Assembly: GCF_004366075.1 (NCBI RefSeq)
Contig: NZ_SODU01000006.1
Coordinates: forward strand, 62,001-126,000
Direction: 5' to 3'
Source: Kribbella pratensis
GTDB taxonomy: Bacteria > Actinomycetota > Actinomycetes > Propionibacteriales > Kribbellaceae
DNA: 64,000 nt
A program made the translations under genes and the position numbers. This document shows positions 8,206 through 17,300 of this stretch, piece by piece. The first letter of the stretch is position 1; every line of letters starts with the position of its first letter. The notes under the pieces were generated by a model. That model searched no databases. It was given only the letters and a program-made list of their open reading frames with translations, and had not been told where the DNA came from.

Positions 8206-9000
8206 ATGAGCATCGGCGCCACGGTCCGGGCGTGGCGGCCTCGGGTGGACGGGGTCGTCGAGGTGCTGCATGCGCACTTCCCGTCGCACGCGTACCCGAG
8301 CCACACGCACGACGCGTGGACGGTGCTGATCGTCGACGAGGGCGCGGTCCGCTACGACCTGGACCGCCACGAGCACGGTCTGGCACAGGCGCAGGTCTCG
8401 CTCCTCCCTCCGCATGTCCCCCACGACGGCCGCTCGGTCCTGCCGCAGGGCTTCCGCAAACGGGTCCTCTACCTCGATCCCGGCCGGCTCGGCGGCACGA
8501 ACCTGATCGGCGCGGCCGTCGACCAGCCCGAGTACGTCGACCCGCTGTTACGGCACCGGATCCACCAGCTGCACGGCGTACTGGAAAGCGGTGTTGAGGA
8601 CCTGGAGGCGCAGAGCCGGCTCACGCTGATCGAGGAGCGCCTCGGGCAGCATCTGCGGCGGCAGGTGGTCGCTCCACCGGACCGGTCCGACTCGGGCGTG
8701 GCCGCGCAGTTGCGCGATCTGCTCGACGCGCATGTGCCGGACGGGATCAAGCTCGAGGACGCCGCCAAGCTGGTGCATGCGCATCCGGCGCATCTGGTGC
8801 GGGCGTTCAGCCGGGAGTACGGGATGCCGCCGCACCGGTACCTGACCGGACGGCGAGTCGATCTGGCCCGGCGGTACCTGCTCGACGGGCATCCGGCCGC
8901 GGAGGTGGCGACGCTGGCAGGGTTCTACGACCAGTCGCACCTCAACCGGCACTTCCGGAAACTGCTCGGAGTCACACCGGCGAGTTTTGTGCGGTCTTAG
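8206..9000 (+). CDS. AraC family transcriptional regulator
   Basis: A 264-aa regulator with an N-terminal AraC-type cupin (about 20-100, containing SHTHDAWTVLIVDEGAVRYDLDRHEHG and LLPPHVPHDGR) and a C-terminal double helix-turn-helix (about 170-264, LEDAAKLVHAHPAHLVRAFSREYGMPPHRYLTGRRVDLARRYLLDG...GFYDQSHLNRHFRKLLGVTP). It is divergent from the M55 peptidase and a candidate controller of it through the palindrome at 8191-8205. No ribosome site precedes the ATG, which fits leaderless translation. The 3' end overlaps the opposing small membrane gene by 29 bp. Confidence 0.9.
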   Translation: MSIGATVRAWRPRVDGVVEVLHAHFPSHAYPSHTHDAWTVLIVDEGAVRYDLDRHEHGLAQAQVSLLPPHVPHDGRSVLPQGFRKRVLYLDPGRLGGTNLIGAAVDQPEYVDPLLRHRIHQLHGVLESGVEDLEAQSRLTLIEERLGQHLRRQVVAPPDRSDSGVAAQLRDLLDAHVPDGIKLEDAAKLVHAHPAHLVRAFSREYGMPPHRYLTGRRVDLARRYLLDGHPAAEVATLAGFYDQSHLNRHFRKLLGVTPASFVRS

Positions 9001-9217
9001 CCGCCCTGTACTTAGCTGCCTTGTACGCGCGGACTCCCCAGGTGCCGAGCAGCGCCGCGATCAGCAGGTTCACGACGATCAGGACGGTGTGCGCCACGTA
9101 GTACCCGGTCGGGCGGTCCTCGGTGTCCACGAGCGCCTTGATGAAGCGCAGGTAGGTGATGACGTTCCAGGCGGCGATGGCGAGCAGGACGAGTGCGTGC
9201 TTCCGTTCGAGCTTCAC
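8972..9217 (-). CDS. Small two-helix membrane protein (SCO4848-like)
   Basis: An 81-aa protein with two predicted membrane helices (HALVLLAIAAWNVITYLRFIKAL and VAHTVLIVVNLLIAALLGTWGVRAY) and a basic tail. Size and layout resemble the actinobacterial SCO4848-type membrane proteins of unknown function. I chose GTG 9217 because the family starts with MKL-like residues. A TTG at 9241 overlaps the stop of the upstream LuxR gene and would add eight residues. It follows the large regulator on the same strand and may be co-transcribed with it. Confidence 0.65.
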   Translation of the reverse strand: MKLERKHALVLLAIAAWNVITYLRFIKALVDTEDRPTGYYVAHTVLIVVNLLIAALLGTWGVRAYKAAKYRAAKTAQNSPV

Positions 9218-9237
9218 CCAGCCATTCTGACCCAGGC

Positions 9238-11994
9238 TCAAGAATTGGGCCGGTCGACCATGCGGAGCAGCTGGGTGCGGTTGGCCACTCCGAAGCGGCG
9301 GTACAGGCGGGTCAGCTGCGACTCCACAGCCTTCACCGACAGGTACAGGGCCGCGGCGATCTCGCGGTTCGTGGAGCCGTCGCGGACCATCGAGACGATC
9401 TGCTGCTCGTTGTCGGTCAGCTCCGACGGCTGCCGGCTCCGGCTCGGTACGTCGAGGCGCGCGAGCTCCATCTCCGCGACCTCGCGCCAGGCGGGCGCGC
9501 CGTACGCCTCGAACTGCTCGATCGCGTCCAGGAACGCGGTCCGGGCGACCGACCTGCGACGGGCCTGCCGGGCGATCCGGCCGCGGGTCAGCTCACAGCG
9601 CGCGAGGTCGAGCGGGTAGACCCGGTCCCCCGCCGTACTGACCGTCTTCTCCAGCAGCTCCAGGGCCGCGGCCGGGTCGCCCTGTTTGGCGACCAGCAGC
9701 GCCTCGGCGCGATCCAGACCGAGCTTCACCACGCGGCGGTCCAGGTTCTCGGCGCGGGTGCGGATCTCGGCGATCAGGGCGGCCGCGTCGTCCAGCCGGC
9801 CGGCCGCGACCAGGGCCTCGGCGTAGTCCGCGTGCCACGGGATCACCGCCGGGTCGTACGGCATCGCGGCCTCGCCCGACCCCGCGATCGCGTCGAACGC
9901 CTCGACGGCCCGCTGCGGATCGCCGTTCAGTACGCTGATCAGCCCGAGGCTGACCAGCGCCGGACCGGTCCATTCGTCGTTCCCGACCAGGCGGCACGCG
10001 TCCAGCGCCGCCTCGGCGAGCTGCCGGCCCATGGCCGCCGAACCGCCGACCCACTCCGCACGACTGGCGATGACCATGCCGACCTCGGCCTCGTCACCGA
10101 TGTCCTGCATCAGTTGGTAGCACTCGTGCCCGGCGGCCAGCGCGTCGGCGCCGCGGCCGCTGCGCTCGTAGATCGCCGTCGCGGAGATCAGTACGGACGC
10201 CAGCCAGCGCATCGCGCCGTGGTCGCGGACCTCGTCGGCCAACGCGGTGATCGCGGTGATCGCCTCGTCGGTCCGGCCGCGGAACAGCTCGCGCATCGCG
10301 GCCATCTGGCGGGCGTTCACCACGGTCCTGGTGAGCGGCAGGCCCTTGGCCAGCTCACCCGCCTGCTCCAGCACGGCGTCAGAGGTCTCCTCGGCGTCGC
10401 GGGCCATCAGCACCGAACTCGACGCGCTCAAGGCGTCGACGATCGCCTCGGTGTCACCGGCCTCGCGCGCCAGCGCCTCAGCGATCCGCGCATCCTCCTG
10501 CGCGTCGTCCAGGCTGCGATCGAAGTAGTGGCTGTGGCTGCGCTCGATGCGCACGCGTGCCTCGAGCCGCTTGTTGCCCTCGGCCGCCGCGAACGCCTCC
10601 GCGAGCAACTCGACCCGGCGATCTCGCTCCGGCCAGACCGCGTCGGCACACAGCAACAGTGCGGGCACCCTGGTCTCGGGTGTCGTCGCTGTCTGTACGG
10701 CGAGCTGCGCCATGTCGGCCGATTCCGCCAGGTGACCAGCAGCCGCGGCATCGTCGGCGGCCCTGGTGAGGCGGCGGGCGCGTTCGTCCGGCTGGGTGCA
10801 CGGTGTCCGGTCGGCGCTCAGCCGCCAGAGGGTCGCGGCGGCACCGGGGGCTCCCCGACCGGCGGCGACAGTGGCCGCCTCCTCGATCGTCGCGGCCAGC
10901 TCCGGATCGGCCTCCTGGGTGGCGAGGGCGCGGTGGGTCGCGTTCTCCACCGGTTCGTCGACCACGGCGGCGAGTTTGGCGTGGGCCTGACGACGCGCGG
11001 CCGACGTGGCTTCGGCGTACACGAACTCCCTGAGCAGGGGGTGTGTGAAGCGGAGCCGCTCGGCGGAGATATCGATCAGACCGAGGGTTTCCGCCTCGGC
11101 GAGGTCGACCTCGATCGGGCGTTCCAGGGACTGGGCCAATTGCGTGGTGGTCGGACGCGGAGAGGACGCGGCGTGCAGGAGCAGCTCGTGGGTCTCGCTG
11201 GACAGGTCGCCGAGACGCTCACCGAGAAGGGTCTTGAGGCGGCTGGAGACCGGGAGCGGGTCGTTGGGCGAGACGCTCTTCGGATGCCGCAGTACGGCCC
11301 GACCGAGCTCGAGGGCCATGAACGGGTTGCCGGCGCTCGCGGTGAAGATGCGGCGCGCCGTCCGGACCGGGAGCGGGCTGGACAGCCGCTGCCGGAGCAG
11401 GCCGAGTACGTCGGGCTCCGTGAGCGGCGGGACCTCGAGCTGCAGGACGGGCTCGGGGCAGGCGTCGGCCATCACCGGCAGGTCGCCGTCGGCCACCTGC
11501 TCGGTGGCGAGCAGGTGCACGCCCTCGGAGAGCCGGCGAGCACAGAACGTGAGCACCTCGAGGCTGGACGGGTCCACCCATTGGATGTCGTCGACCACGA
11601 TCAGCACCGGGCCGGTCGTGGCGAGCCGGCGGAGGACATGCAGTACGGCGAGGCGCACGGCCAGCTCGTCACGCACCGTATCCGGGGCGCTCGCCTTCAG
11701 CAGCGCGACCTCGAGCGGCTGCCGGAGGTGGTCCGGCAGCACCTGCCAGGCGAACTCGAGCTGGTGGGAGAGCAGGTCGAGGAGCGTGACATACGGCAGG
11801 CCGGCCTCGGAGTTGGACGGGGCGGCGCTGAGGATCCGGCAGCCCTTCCGGCCACGCTCCGCGACGAGTGCCCGGCCGAGGGCCGACTTGCCGATGCCGG
11901 TCGGGCCGTAGAGCAGCACGCTGCCGCTGGTCTCGAGCTGCTTGGTAGCACGCTCGACCAGTCCGGCACGTCCGACCAGCTCGTCGTCAGTCAT
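9238..11994 (-). CDS. LAL-type LuxR family ATP-binding transcriptional regulator
   Basis: A 918-aa large ATP-binding regulator of the LuxR family. An AAA-type NTPase occupies the N-terminus (Walker A GPTGIGKSA at about 30, Walker B VLIVVDDIQWVD at about 135). A long helical TPR-like middle follows, and a C-terminal LuxR helix-turn-helix (LTDNEQQIVSMVRDGSTNREIAAALYLSVKAVESQLTRLYRRFG). GAGGAG 4 nt before the ATG at 11994 decides the start; two ATGs further upstream lack ribosome sites. Such regulators often control secondary metabolism or sugar use, but no biosynthetic cluster is adjacent, so the target is unknown. Confidence 0.9.
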   Translation of the reverse strand: MTDDELVGRAGLVERATKQLETSGSVLLYGPTGIGKSALGRALVAERGRKGCRILSAAPSNSEAGLPYVTLLDLLSHQLEFAWQVLPDHLRQPLEVALLKASAPDTVRDELAVRLAVLHVLRRLATTGPVLIVVDDIQWVDPSSLEVLTFCARRLSEGVHLLATEQVADGDLPVMADACPEPVLQLEVPPLTEPDVLGLLRQRLSSPLPVRTARRIFTASAGNPFMALELGRAVLRHPKSVSPNDPLPVSSRLKTLLGERLGDLSSETHELLLHAASSPRPTTTQLAQSLERPIEVDLAEAETLGLIDISAERLRFTHPLLREFVYAEATSAARRQAHAKLAAVVDEPVENATHRALATQEADPELAATIEEAATVAAGRGAPGAAATLWRLSADRTPCTQPDERARRLTRAADDAAAAGHLAESADMAQLAVQTATTPETRVPALLLCADAVWPERDRRVELLAEAFAAAEGNKRLEARVRIERSHSHYFDRSLDDAQEDARIAEALAREAGDTEAIVDALSASSSVLMARDAEETSDAVLEQAGELAKGLPLTRTVVNARQMAAMRELFRGRTDEAITAITALADEVRDHGAMRWLASVLISATAIYERSGRGADALAAGHECYQLMQDIGDEAEVGMVIASRAEWVGGSAAMGRQLAEAALDACRLVGNDEWTGPALVSLGLISVLNGDPQRAVEAFDAIAGSGEAAMPYDPAVIPWHADYAEALVAAGRLDDAAALIAEIRTRAENLDRRVVKLGLDRAEALLVAKQGDPAAALELLEKTVSTAGDRVYPLDLARCELTRGRIARQARRRSVARTAFLDAIEQFEAYGAPAWREVAEMELARLDVPSRSRQPSELTDNEQQIVSMVRDGSTNREIAAALYLSVKAVESQLTRLYRRFGVANRTQLLRMVDRPNS

Positions 11995-12168
11995 CCAACT
12001 CCTCGAAGGATTACCCTCGCCGATCATCACAGTCATTGACCGTTCGACACGACGAGTGTCACATGAGGAAATTTGCTGGCCACCATCCTGACACCCATTA
12101 CTGCACAGTTCCGAGCAGTCGCGGCGGCACGATCGTGCCGGGGCACCGGATGGTCTTTCGACGACATT

Positions 12169-12217
12169 GAGCCCCCCTCGACCGTTTCGCGCCGGCGCAA
12201 CCGGTCGAGGAGGGCTC
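12169..12217 (-). terminator. Hairpin terminator of the APC permease gene
   Basis: Two 16-nt arms (12169-12184 and 12202-12217) pair with one mismatch that becomes a G-U wobble in the minus-strand transcript; the loop is 17 nt. It lies 12 bp after the permease stop and upstream of the divergently placed LuxR gene. There is no long U-run, as is usual for actinobacterial terminators. Confidence 0.6.
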
Positions 12218-12229
12218 AAAAAGAGATGA

Positions 12230-13759
12230 TCAGATGGACTCGAGGTCGCGTTCGATGGCGGCCAGTTCCTCCTCGGTGCCTTGGACCTTGGGGCCGGTGA
12301 ACCAGCGGCGGGCGGACAGGAACCAGTACGCCGCCGCGAAGCCGAGCACCACGAGTACGGCGATCGGCGTGTAGTTGAAGGTGCTACCAGTGACGGGGCT
12401 GACCTGCGGCAGCATGAACAGGATCGTGATGAACGCGACCCAGACGATCGCGATGATCCCGATCGGGCGGCTCCAGCGGCCGAGGTGCCACGGGCCGGGC
12501 TGGAAGTCCTTGCCCTGCAGCAGCCGCAGCAGGGTCGGCAGGACGTAGGCGATGTACAGGCCGATCACCGCGATCGACGTGACAGCGGCGTACGCCGTCG
12601 CGTTCCAGAGGTACGGCAGGCCGAGAAGGAACGCCCCGCCGGCGGCCAGCCAGATCGCGTTGGTCGGCGTCCTGGTCTTGCCGTTGATCTTGTGCCAGAA
12701 CTTCGACCCCGGCAACGCCCCGTCGCGGGAGAACGCGTAGATCATCCGCGAGTTCGCGGTCACCGACGACATCCCGCAGAACAGCTGGGCGCCGATCACG
12801 ACCAGCAGCAGGACCTTGGCCAGCCCGCCACCGACCGCGTCGATGAAGATCTGGGCCGGCGGTACGCCGATATCGCCCTCGAGGGCGCCGTCGTAGCTCT
12901 GGATCGCGAAGGTCAGGCCGATCAGCAGCACCCACCCGGCCGCCAGCGAGACCAGGATCGACATCACGATCCCGCGCGGACCCGACCGGGCCGCGTCGTG
13001 GGTCTCCTCGGTCATGTGCGCGGAAGCGTCGTACCCGGTGAACGTGTACTGCGCGAGCAGCAGGCCGAGCAGGGCGACGTAGAAGGTGGAGCCCCAGCCG
13101 GTGTTGTTGACGAAATGGCCGAACACGAAGCCGGCCGACTGGTGCTTGTCCGGCACGAACACGAGCGCGCCGACGATGAAGACCACGCCGACGATGTGCC
13201 ACCACACGCTGATGTCGTTGAGCCTGGCGACCAGCTTCACGCCGAAGGAGTTCAGCAGCCCGTGCACCAGCAGGATGATCCCGAACAGCAGGATCGTGTG
13301 GCCTGGCGTCGTACTGAATCCGAACTGCAGGTCCAGGAACGCGTTCAGGAAGAACGCGGCGCCGAAGTCGATCCCGGCGGTGACCGCGACCTGGCCGAGG
13401 AAGTTGAACCAGCCTGTGAACCAGGACCAGGCCGCGCCGTTGGACGGCGCGAGTTTGGCGGACCAGTAGTACAGCCCGCCCGCGGTCGGGAAGCTCGAGC
13501 AGACCTCCGCCATCGCGAGGCCGACGAACAACGTCATCAGGCCGACGAACGGCCAGCCCCAGATGATCATCACGGGGCCGCCGGTGTTCATCCCGAACCC
13601 GTACAAAGTCAGGCAGCCTGACAGGATCGAGATGATCGTGAAGGACACCGCGAAGTTCGAGAACCCGGACATCGTCCGGGACAGTTCCTGCGCATATCCC
13701 AACTGATGCAGGCGTTTCTCGTCGTCGGTCATCGGGGCGGCGGACTCGTCATTGCTCAT
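12230..13759 (-). CDS. APC family amino acid/polyamine permease
   Basis: A 509-aa permease with about 12 predicted membrane helices. The N-terminal signature GYAQELSRTMSGFSNFAVSFTIISILSG and GPVMIIWGWPFVGLMTLFVGLAMAEVCSSFPTAGGLYYWSAKLA are typical of the GABA/polyamine branch of the amino acid-polyamine-organocation family. AGGAGG precedes the ATG. It is divergent from a gamma-glutamyl-type catabolic operon (13884-18806), which suggests it imports the substrate of that pathway (putrescine, GABA or a related amine). The leader contains a hairpin with a GGGGGG loop at 13789-13804. Confidence 0.9.
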   Translation of the reverse strand: MSNDESAAPMTDDEKRLHQLGYAQELSRTMSGFSNFAVSFTIISILSGCLTLYGFGMNTGGPVMIIWGWPFVGLMTLFVGLAMAEVCSSFPTAGGLYYWSAKLAPSNGAAWSWFTGWFNFLGQVAVTAGIDFGAAFFLNAFLDLQFGFSTTPGHTILLFGIILLVHGLLNSFGVKLVARLNDISVWWHIVGVVFIVGALVFVPDKHQSAGFVFGHFVNNTGWGSTFYVALLGLLLAQYTFTGYDASAHMTEETHDAARSGPRGIVMSILVSLAAGWVLLIGLTFAIQSYDGALEGDIGVPPAQIFIDAVGGGLAKVLLLVVIGAQLFCGMSSVTANSRMIYAFSRDGALPGSKFWHKINGKTRTPTNAIWLAAGGAFLLGLPYLWNATAYAAVTSIAVIGLYIAYVLPTLLRLLQGKDFQPGPWHLGRWSRPIGIIAIVWVAFITILFMLPQVSPVTGSTFNYTPIAVLVVLGFAAAYWFLSARRWFTGPKVQGTEEELAAIERDLESI

Positions 13760-13780
13760 TGCGGGGCCTCCTAGACACGC

Positions 13781-13820
13781 GCCTCAATGGTCTCCCCCCA
13801 GACCTTTGGACAATTGAGGC
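13781..13820. promoter_or_regulatory. Nested dyads in the divergent permease/ligase intergenic region
   Basis: An outer inverted repeat (GCCTCAAT 13781-13788 with ATTGAGGC 13813-13820) encloses an inner hairpin GGTCT-CCCCCC-AGACC (13789-13804). In the permease mRNA the inner loop reads GGGGGG. The GGTCT/AGACC half-sites resemble operators of FCD-type GntR regulators, and one such gene (18087) closes the opposite operon. The element could therefore be a DNA operator, an RNA hairpin or both. Confidence 0.5.
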
Positions 13821-13883
13821 ACCCCGGTCAGGCACTGTCAAGGGAAACTGCACGCGTTGACATCCCGACCCAGACTTGAGTCA

Positions 13884-15269
13884 ATGGACTGGAAACAGAC
13901 CAATAGAGCTCCGGGAGTGGCCGTGCTGGGTGTTGAGGAGTTGCGCAGGCTGGTCGAGGCCGGCGAGGTCGACACGGTGCTGGTGGCGATCACCGATATG
14001 CAGGGACGGCTTCAAGGAAAACGTTGCGGTGCGCGGTATTTCCTGGAGGAGGTGCTGAAGCACGGGACCGAGGGCTGCAACTACCTGCTGGCGGTCGACG
14101 TCGACATGAACACCGTCGACGGCTACACGATGTCCTCCTGGGAACGCGGTTACGGCGACATGGTGATGGCGCCCGACCTGGACACACTCCGCCTGGTGCC
14201 GTGGCTCGAGGGCACTGCGCTCGTGTTGTGCGACGTACAGTGGCTGGACGGTACGCCGGTGGTCGCGTCGCCGCGGCAGGTGCTGCGGGCCCAGCTGGAC
14301 CGCCTCGCGGAGCTGGGACTCAAGGCGTACGTCGGGACCGAGCTCGAGTTCATCGTGTTCGACGACACCTACGAGGCCGCGTGGAACAAGCGGTATCTCG
14401 GCCTGACTCCGTCGAACCAGTACAACGTCGACTACTCCCTCCTCGGCACCTCGCGGATCGAGCCGCTGCTGCGCGACATCCGCAACGGCATGACCGGCGC
14501 CGGCCTGTACGTCGAGTCCGCGAAGGGCGAGTGCAACTTCGGGCAGCACGAGATCGCGTTCCGCTTCGACGAGGCGCTCGCGACGTGCGACAACCACTCG
14601 ATCTACAAGACCGGCGCGAAGGAGATCGCCTCCAAACACGGCAAGAGCCTCACGTTCATGGCGAAGTACGACGAACGTGAGGGCAACTCGTGCCACATCC
14701 ACCTGAGCTTCCGCGCCGACGACGGCGATCCGGTGCTCGCGGGCGACGGTGAGCACGGCTTCTCCCGGCTGATGGAACAGTTCATCGCCGGCCAGCTCGC
14801 CTGCCTGTCCGAGTTCACGTACCTGCTGGCCCCGAACATCAACTCCTACAAGCGTTTCGTCCGCGGCAGCTTCGCGCCGACCGCGATCGCCTGGGGACTC
14901 GACAACCGCACCTGTTCGCTGCGCGTGGTCGGCCACGGCGACTCGCTCCGCGTCGAGAACCGGCTCCCGGGCGGCGACGTGAACCCGTACCTCGCGGTCG
15001 CGGCGATCATCGCCTCCGGCCTGCACGGCATCGAGAACGAGCTGGAGCTCGAGCCGTTGCTGGAGGGCAACGCGTACGAGTCCGACAAGGAGCACGTCCC
15101 GTCCACGCTCCGCGAAGCCGCCGCACTCTTCACCGGGTCGAAGGTCGCCCGTACGGCGTTCGGCGACGAGATGGTCGACCACTACAGCAACGCCGCACGC
15201 GTCGAACTGGACGCGTACGACGCCGCCGTCACCGACTGGGAGCGGGTCCGTGGGTTCGAACGCCTCTAG
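13884..15269 (+). CDS. Glutamine synthetase family protein (gamma-glutamylpolyamine synthetase-like)
   Basis: About 461 aa. GS-fold ligase predicted to gamma-glutamylate an amine such as putrescine. GS motifs are present: VAITDMQGRLQGKR near the N-terminus, VGTELEFIVFDD (metal-binding Glu), GECNFGQHEIAFR, NSCHIHLSF (catalytic-loop His) and SFAPTAIAWGLDNRTCSLRVVG. The start is uncertain. ATG 13884 is given, but GTG 13923 has a GGGAG ribosome site 5 nt upstream. TTGACA at 13857-13862 may be a -35 box, which would favour the later start. First gene of a tightly packed operon; the 3' end overlaps the next gene by 20 bp. Confidence 0.87.
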   Translation: MDWKQTNRAPGVAVLGVEELRRLVEAGEVDTVLVAITDMQGRLQGKRCGARYFLEEVLKHGTEGCNYLLAVDVDMNTVDGYTMSSWERGYGDMVMAPDLDTLRLVPWLEGTALVLCDVQWLDGTPVVASPRQVLRAQLDRLAELGLKAYVGTELEFIVFDDTYEAAWNKRYLGLTPSNQYNVDYSLLGTSRIEPLLRDIRNGMTGAGLYVESAKGECNFGQHEIAFRFDEALATCDNHSIYKTGAKEIASKHGKSLTFMAKYDEREGNSCHIHLSFRADDGDPVLAGDGEHGFSRLMEQFIAGQLACLSEFTYLLAPNINSYKRFVRGSFAPTAIAWGLDNRTCSLRVVGHGDSLRVENRLPGGDVNPYLAVAAIIASGLHGIENELELEPLLEGNAYESDKEHVPSTLREAAALFTGSKVARTAFGDEMVDHYSNAARVELDAYDAAVTDWERVRGFERL

Positions 15270-15957
15270 GCGGCCGCGCATAGGCATCACGACGTACCTG
15301 GAGCCCGCGGCCTGGGGGATCTGGAAGCGGGAGGCCGCTCTGGTTCCGCGGGTGTACCTGGATGCGGTGGTGGCGGCCGGAGGGGTGCCGCTGCTACTGC
15401 CGCCGGTCGGTACGGATCCGTCCGTCGTGGAGATCCTCGACGGACTCGTGCTCGCCGGTGGGTGCGACGTCGATCCCGGCTCCTACCAGGCGATTCCGCA
15501 TCCGGAGACCATCGACACCCGGCCGGGACGTGACAACCACGAAGCGATCCTCATCCGAGCCGCCCTGGACAGTGATGTCCCGTTGCTCGCGATCTGCCGC
15601 GGTCTGCAGATGCTGAACGTGACGCTCGGCGGCACCCTGCACCAGCACCTGCCGGATGTCGTCGCCCACGACGCGCACCGCCCGGAGCCGGCAACCTTCG
15701 GCACCGTCGAGGTGAAGATCGAGCCCGGCACCCTCACTGCGCGCATCCTCGGCGAACGCGCTGACGGCAGCTGCTACCACCACCAGGCCCTCGACGTCGT
15801 CGCACCAGGGTTGAAGGTCACCGCCCGCGCGGACGACGGAACCGTCGAGGCGGCGGAGGTGGAAGGCCACGACTTCGCACTCGGGGTGCAGTGGCACCCG
15901 GAGGAGAGCCCCGAGGACCTGCGGCTGTTCACCGCACTGATCAGGAGCACGCAATGA
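15250..15957 (+). CDS. Gamma-glutamyl-gamma-aminobutyrate hydrolase-like protein (peptidase C26)
   Basis: A 235-aa class I glutamine-amidotransferase-like hydrolase of the PuuD type, predicted to release free amino acid (GABA in E. coli) from a gamma-glutamyl conjugate. The triad is Cys116 (AICRG), His216 and Glu218 (WHPEE). LVLAGGCDVDP at about 67 is also typical. The GTG start lies within the end of the ligase gene and the stop overlaps the next start (ATGA), so the three genes are translationally linked. This fits the Puu pathway order of ligase, dehydrogenase and hydrolase functions. Confidence 0.88.
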   Translation: MGSNASRRPRIGITTYLEPAAWGIWKREAALVPRVYLDAVVAAGGVPLLLPPVGTDPSVVEILDGLVLAGGCDVDPGSYQAIPHPETIDTRPGRDNHEAILIRAALDSDVPLLAICRGLQMLNVTLGGTLHQHLPDVVAHDAHRPEPATFGTVEVKIEPGTLTARILGERADGSCYHHQALDVVAPGLKVTARADDGTVEAAEVEGHDFALGVQWHPEESPEDLRLFTALIRSTQ

Positions 15958-17300
15958 CGTACGACGTACTGAACCCGGCCACCGAGAAGGTGATCCGGAG
16001 CATCGAGCTCGCATCGGAGGCCGAGGCCGACGCGGCGATCGCCCGGGCCGCGAAGGCCTTCGAGACGTGGCGGGACGTGACGCCGGCCGATCGCGGGCGG
16101 CTGCTGCGGCGGTTCGCCGACGCGGTCGACGCCGACCTGGAGCACCTGGCCGCGCTGGAGGTCGAGAACGCCGGCCACACGATCGGCAACGCGCGCTGGG
16201 AGGCGGGCAACGTCCGGGACGTGCTGACCTACTACTCGGCCGCGCCGGAACGCCTTTTCGGAAAACAGATTCCCGTTGCCGGCGGCATCGATGTCACGTT
16301 CCAGGAACCGCTCGGCGTGGTCGGCGTGATCGTTCCGTGGAACTTTCCGATGCCGATCGCCGGCTGGGGCTTCGCACCTGCGCTGGCAGCCGGAAACACC
16401 GTTGTCCTGAAGCCCGCCGAGCTGACCCCCTTGACCGCTCTGCGCCTCGGCGAGCTGGCGCTGGAGGCCGGTCTGCCGCCCGGTGTCTTCGAGGTCGTGC
16501 CCGGTAAGGGAACCGTTGTCGGAAACCGTTTCGTCACGCATTCCGCGGTCCGGAAAATCGTCTTCACCGGCTCCACGACGGTCGGCAAGCAGATCATGGC
16601 CGGCTGCGCGGACCAGGTGAAACGGGTGACGCTCGAGCTGGGCGGCAAGTCGGCGAACATCGTCTTCGCCGACGCGGATCTGGAGAAGGCCGCCGCGCAG
16701 GCGCCGTACGGCGTGTTCGACAACGCCGGGCAGGACTGCTGCGCGCGGTCCAGGATTCTCGTCGAGCGTTCGGCGTACGACCGGTTTCTGGAGCTGCTGG
16801 AGCCGGCGGTGAAGAACTTCAAGGTGGGTGACCCGTCGGATCCGGCAACGGAGATGGGGCCGTTGATCTCTGCGGGGCAGCGCGAGCAGGTGGCGTCGTA
16901 CGTCGAGAACCCCGCGTTCCAGGGGACTGCGCCGAGCGGGCCAGGGTTCTGGTTCCCGCCGACGGTGCTGGCACCGGCGAGCGAGCGGGCGGTGCGCGAG
17001 GAGATCTTCGGGCCGGTGGTTGCGGTGATCCCGTTCGCGGACGAGGCCGATGCGCTGCGGATCGCGAATGACAGCGAGTACGGGCTGTCCGGCTCGATCT
17101 GGACCCGCGACGTCGGCCGCGCGCTCAGGGTGAGTCGCGGCGTCGAGGCCGGGAACCTCTCGGTGAACTCGAACTCGTCGGTACGGTACTCGACGCCGTT
17201 CGGCGGTTACAAGCAGTCCGGCCTCGGCCGGGAGCTCGGCCCGGACGCGCTGGCCGCGTTCACCGAGACCAAGAACATCTTCATCAGTACGGAGGACTGA
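15954..17300 (+). CDS. Aldehyde dehydrogenase family protein
   Basis: A 448-aa NAD(P)-dependent aldehyde dehydrogenase. Motifs: VPWNFPMPIAGWGFAPALAAGN, LELGGKS (Glu228), NAGQDCC (catalytic Cys262) and EEIFGPVVAV. The segment between ASYV and GFWFPPTVLA is about 20 residues shorter than in classical members, a feature I associate with a normal actinobacterial subfamily. In context it would oxidise the gamma-glutamyl-aminoaldehyde or succinate semialdehyde step. The start ATG overlaps the PuuD-like stop. An upstream in-frame start inside the previous gene is not needed. Confidence 0.9.
   Translation: MTYDVLNPATEKVIRSIELASEAEADAAIARAAKAFETWRDVTPADRGRLLRRFADAVDADLEHLAALEVENAGHTIGNARWEAGNVRDVLTYYSAAPERLFGKQIPVAGGIDVTFQEPLGVVGVIVPWNFPMPIAGWGFAPALAAGNTVVLKPAELTPLTALRLGELALEAGLPPGVFEVVPGKGTVVGNRFVTHSAVRKIVFTGSTTVGKQIMAGCADQVKRVTLELGGKSANIVFADADLEKAAAQAPYGVFDNAGQDCCARSRILVERSAYDRFLELLEPAVKNFKVGDPSDPATEMGPLISAGQREQVASYVENPAFQGTAPSGPGFWFPPTVLAPASERAVREEIFGPVVAVIPFADEADALRIANDSEYGLSGSIWTRDVGRALRVSRGVEAGNLSVNSNSSVRYSTPFGGYKQSGLGRELGPDALAAFTETKNIFISTED

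Noticed and set aside
9238..12219. Secondary-metabolite gene cluster around the LAL regulator
   Set aside because: No polyketide synthase, NRPS, terpene or RiPP genes are adjacent; neighbours are a small membrane protein and an amine permease.
13857..13862. TTG at 13857 as start codon of the glutamine synthetase-like gene
   Set aside because: TTGACA here reads better as a -35 box. No ribosome site precedes it and the extra residues do not match the family.
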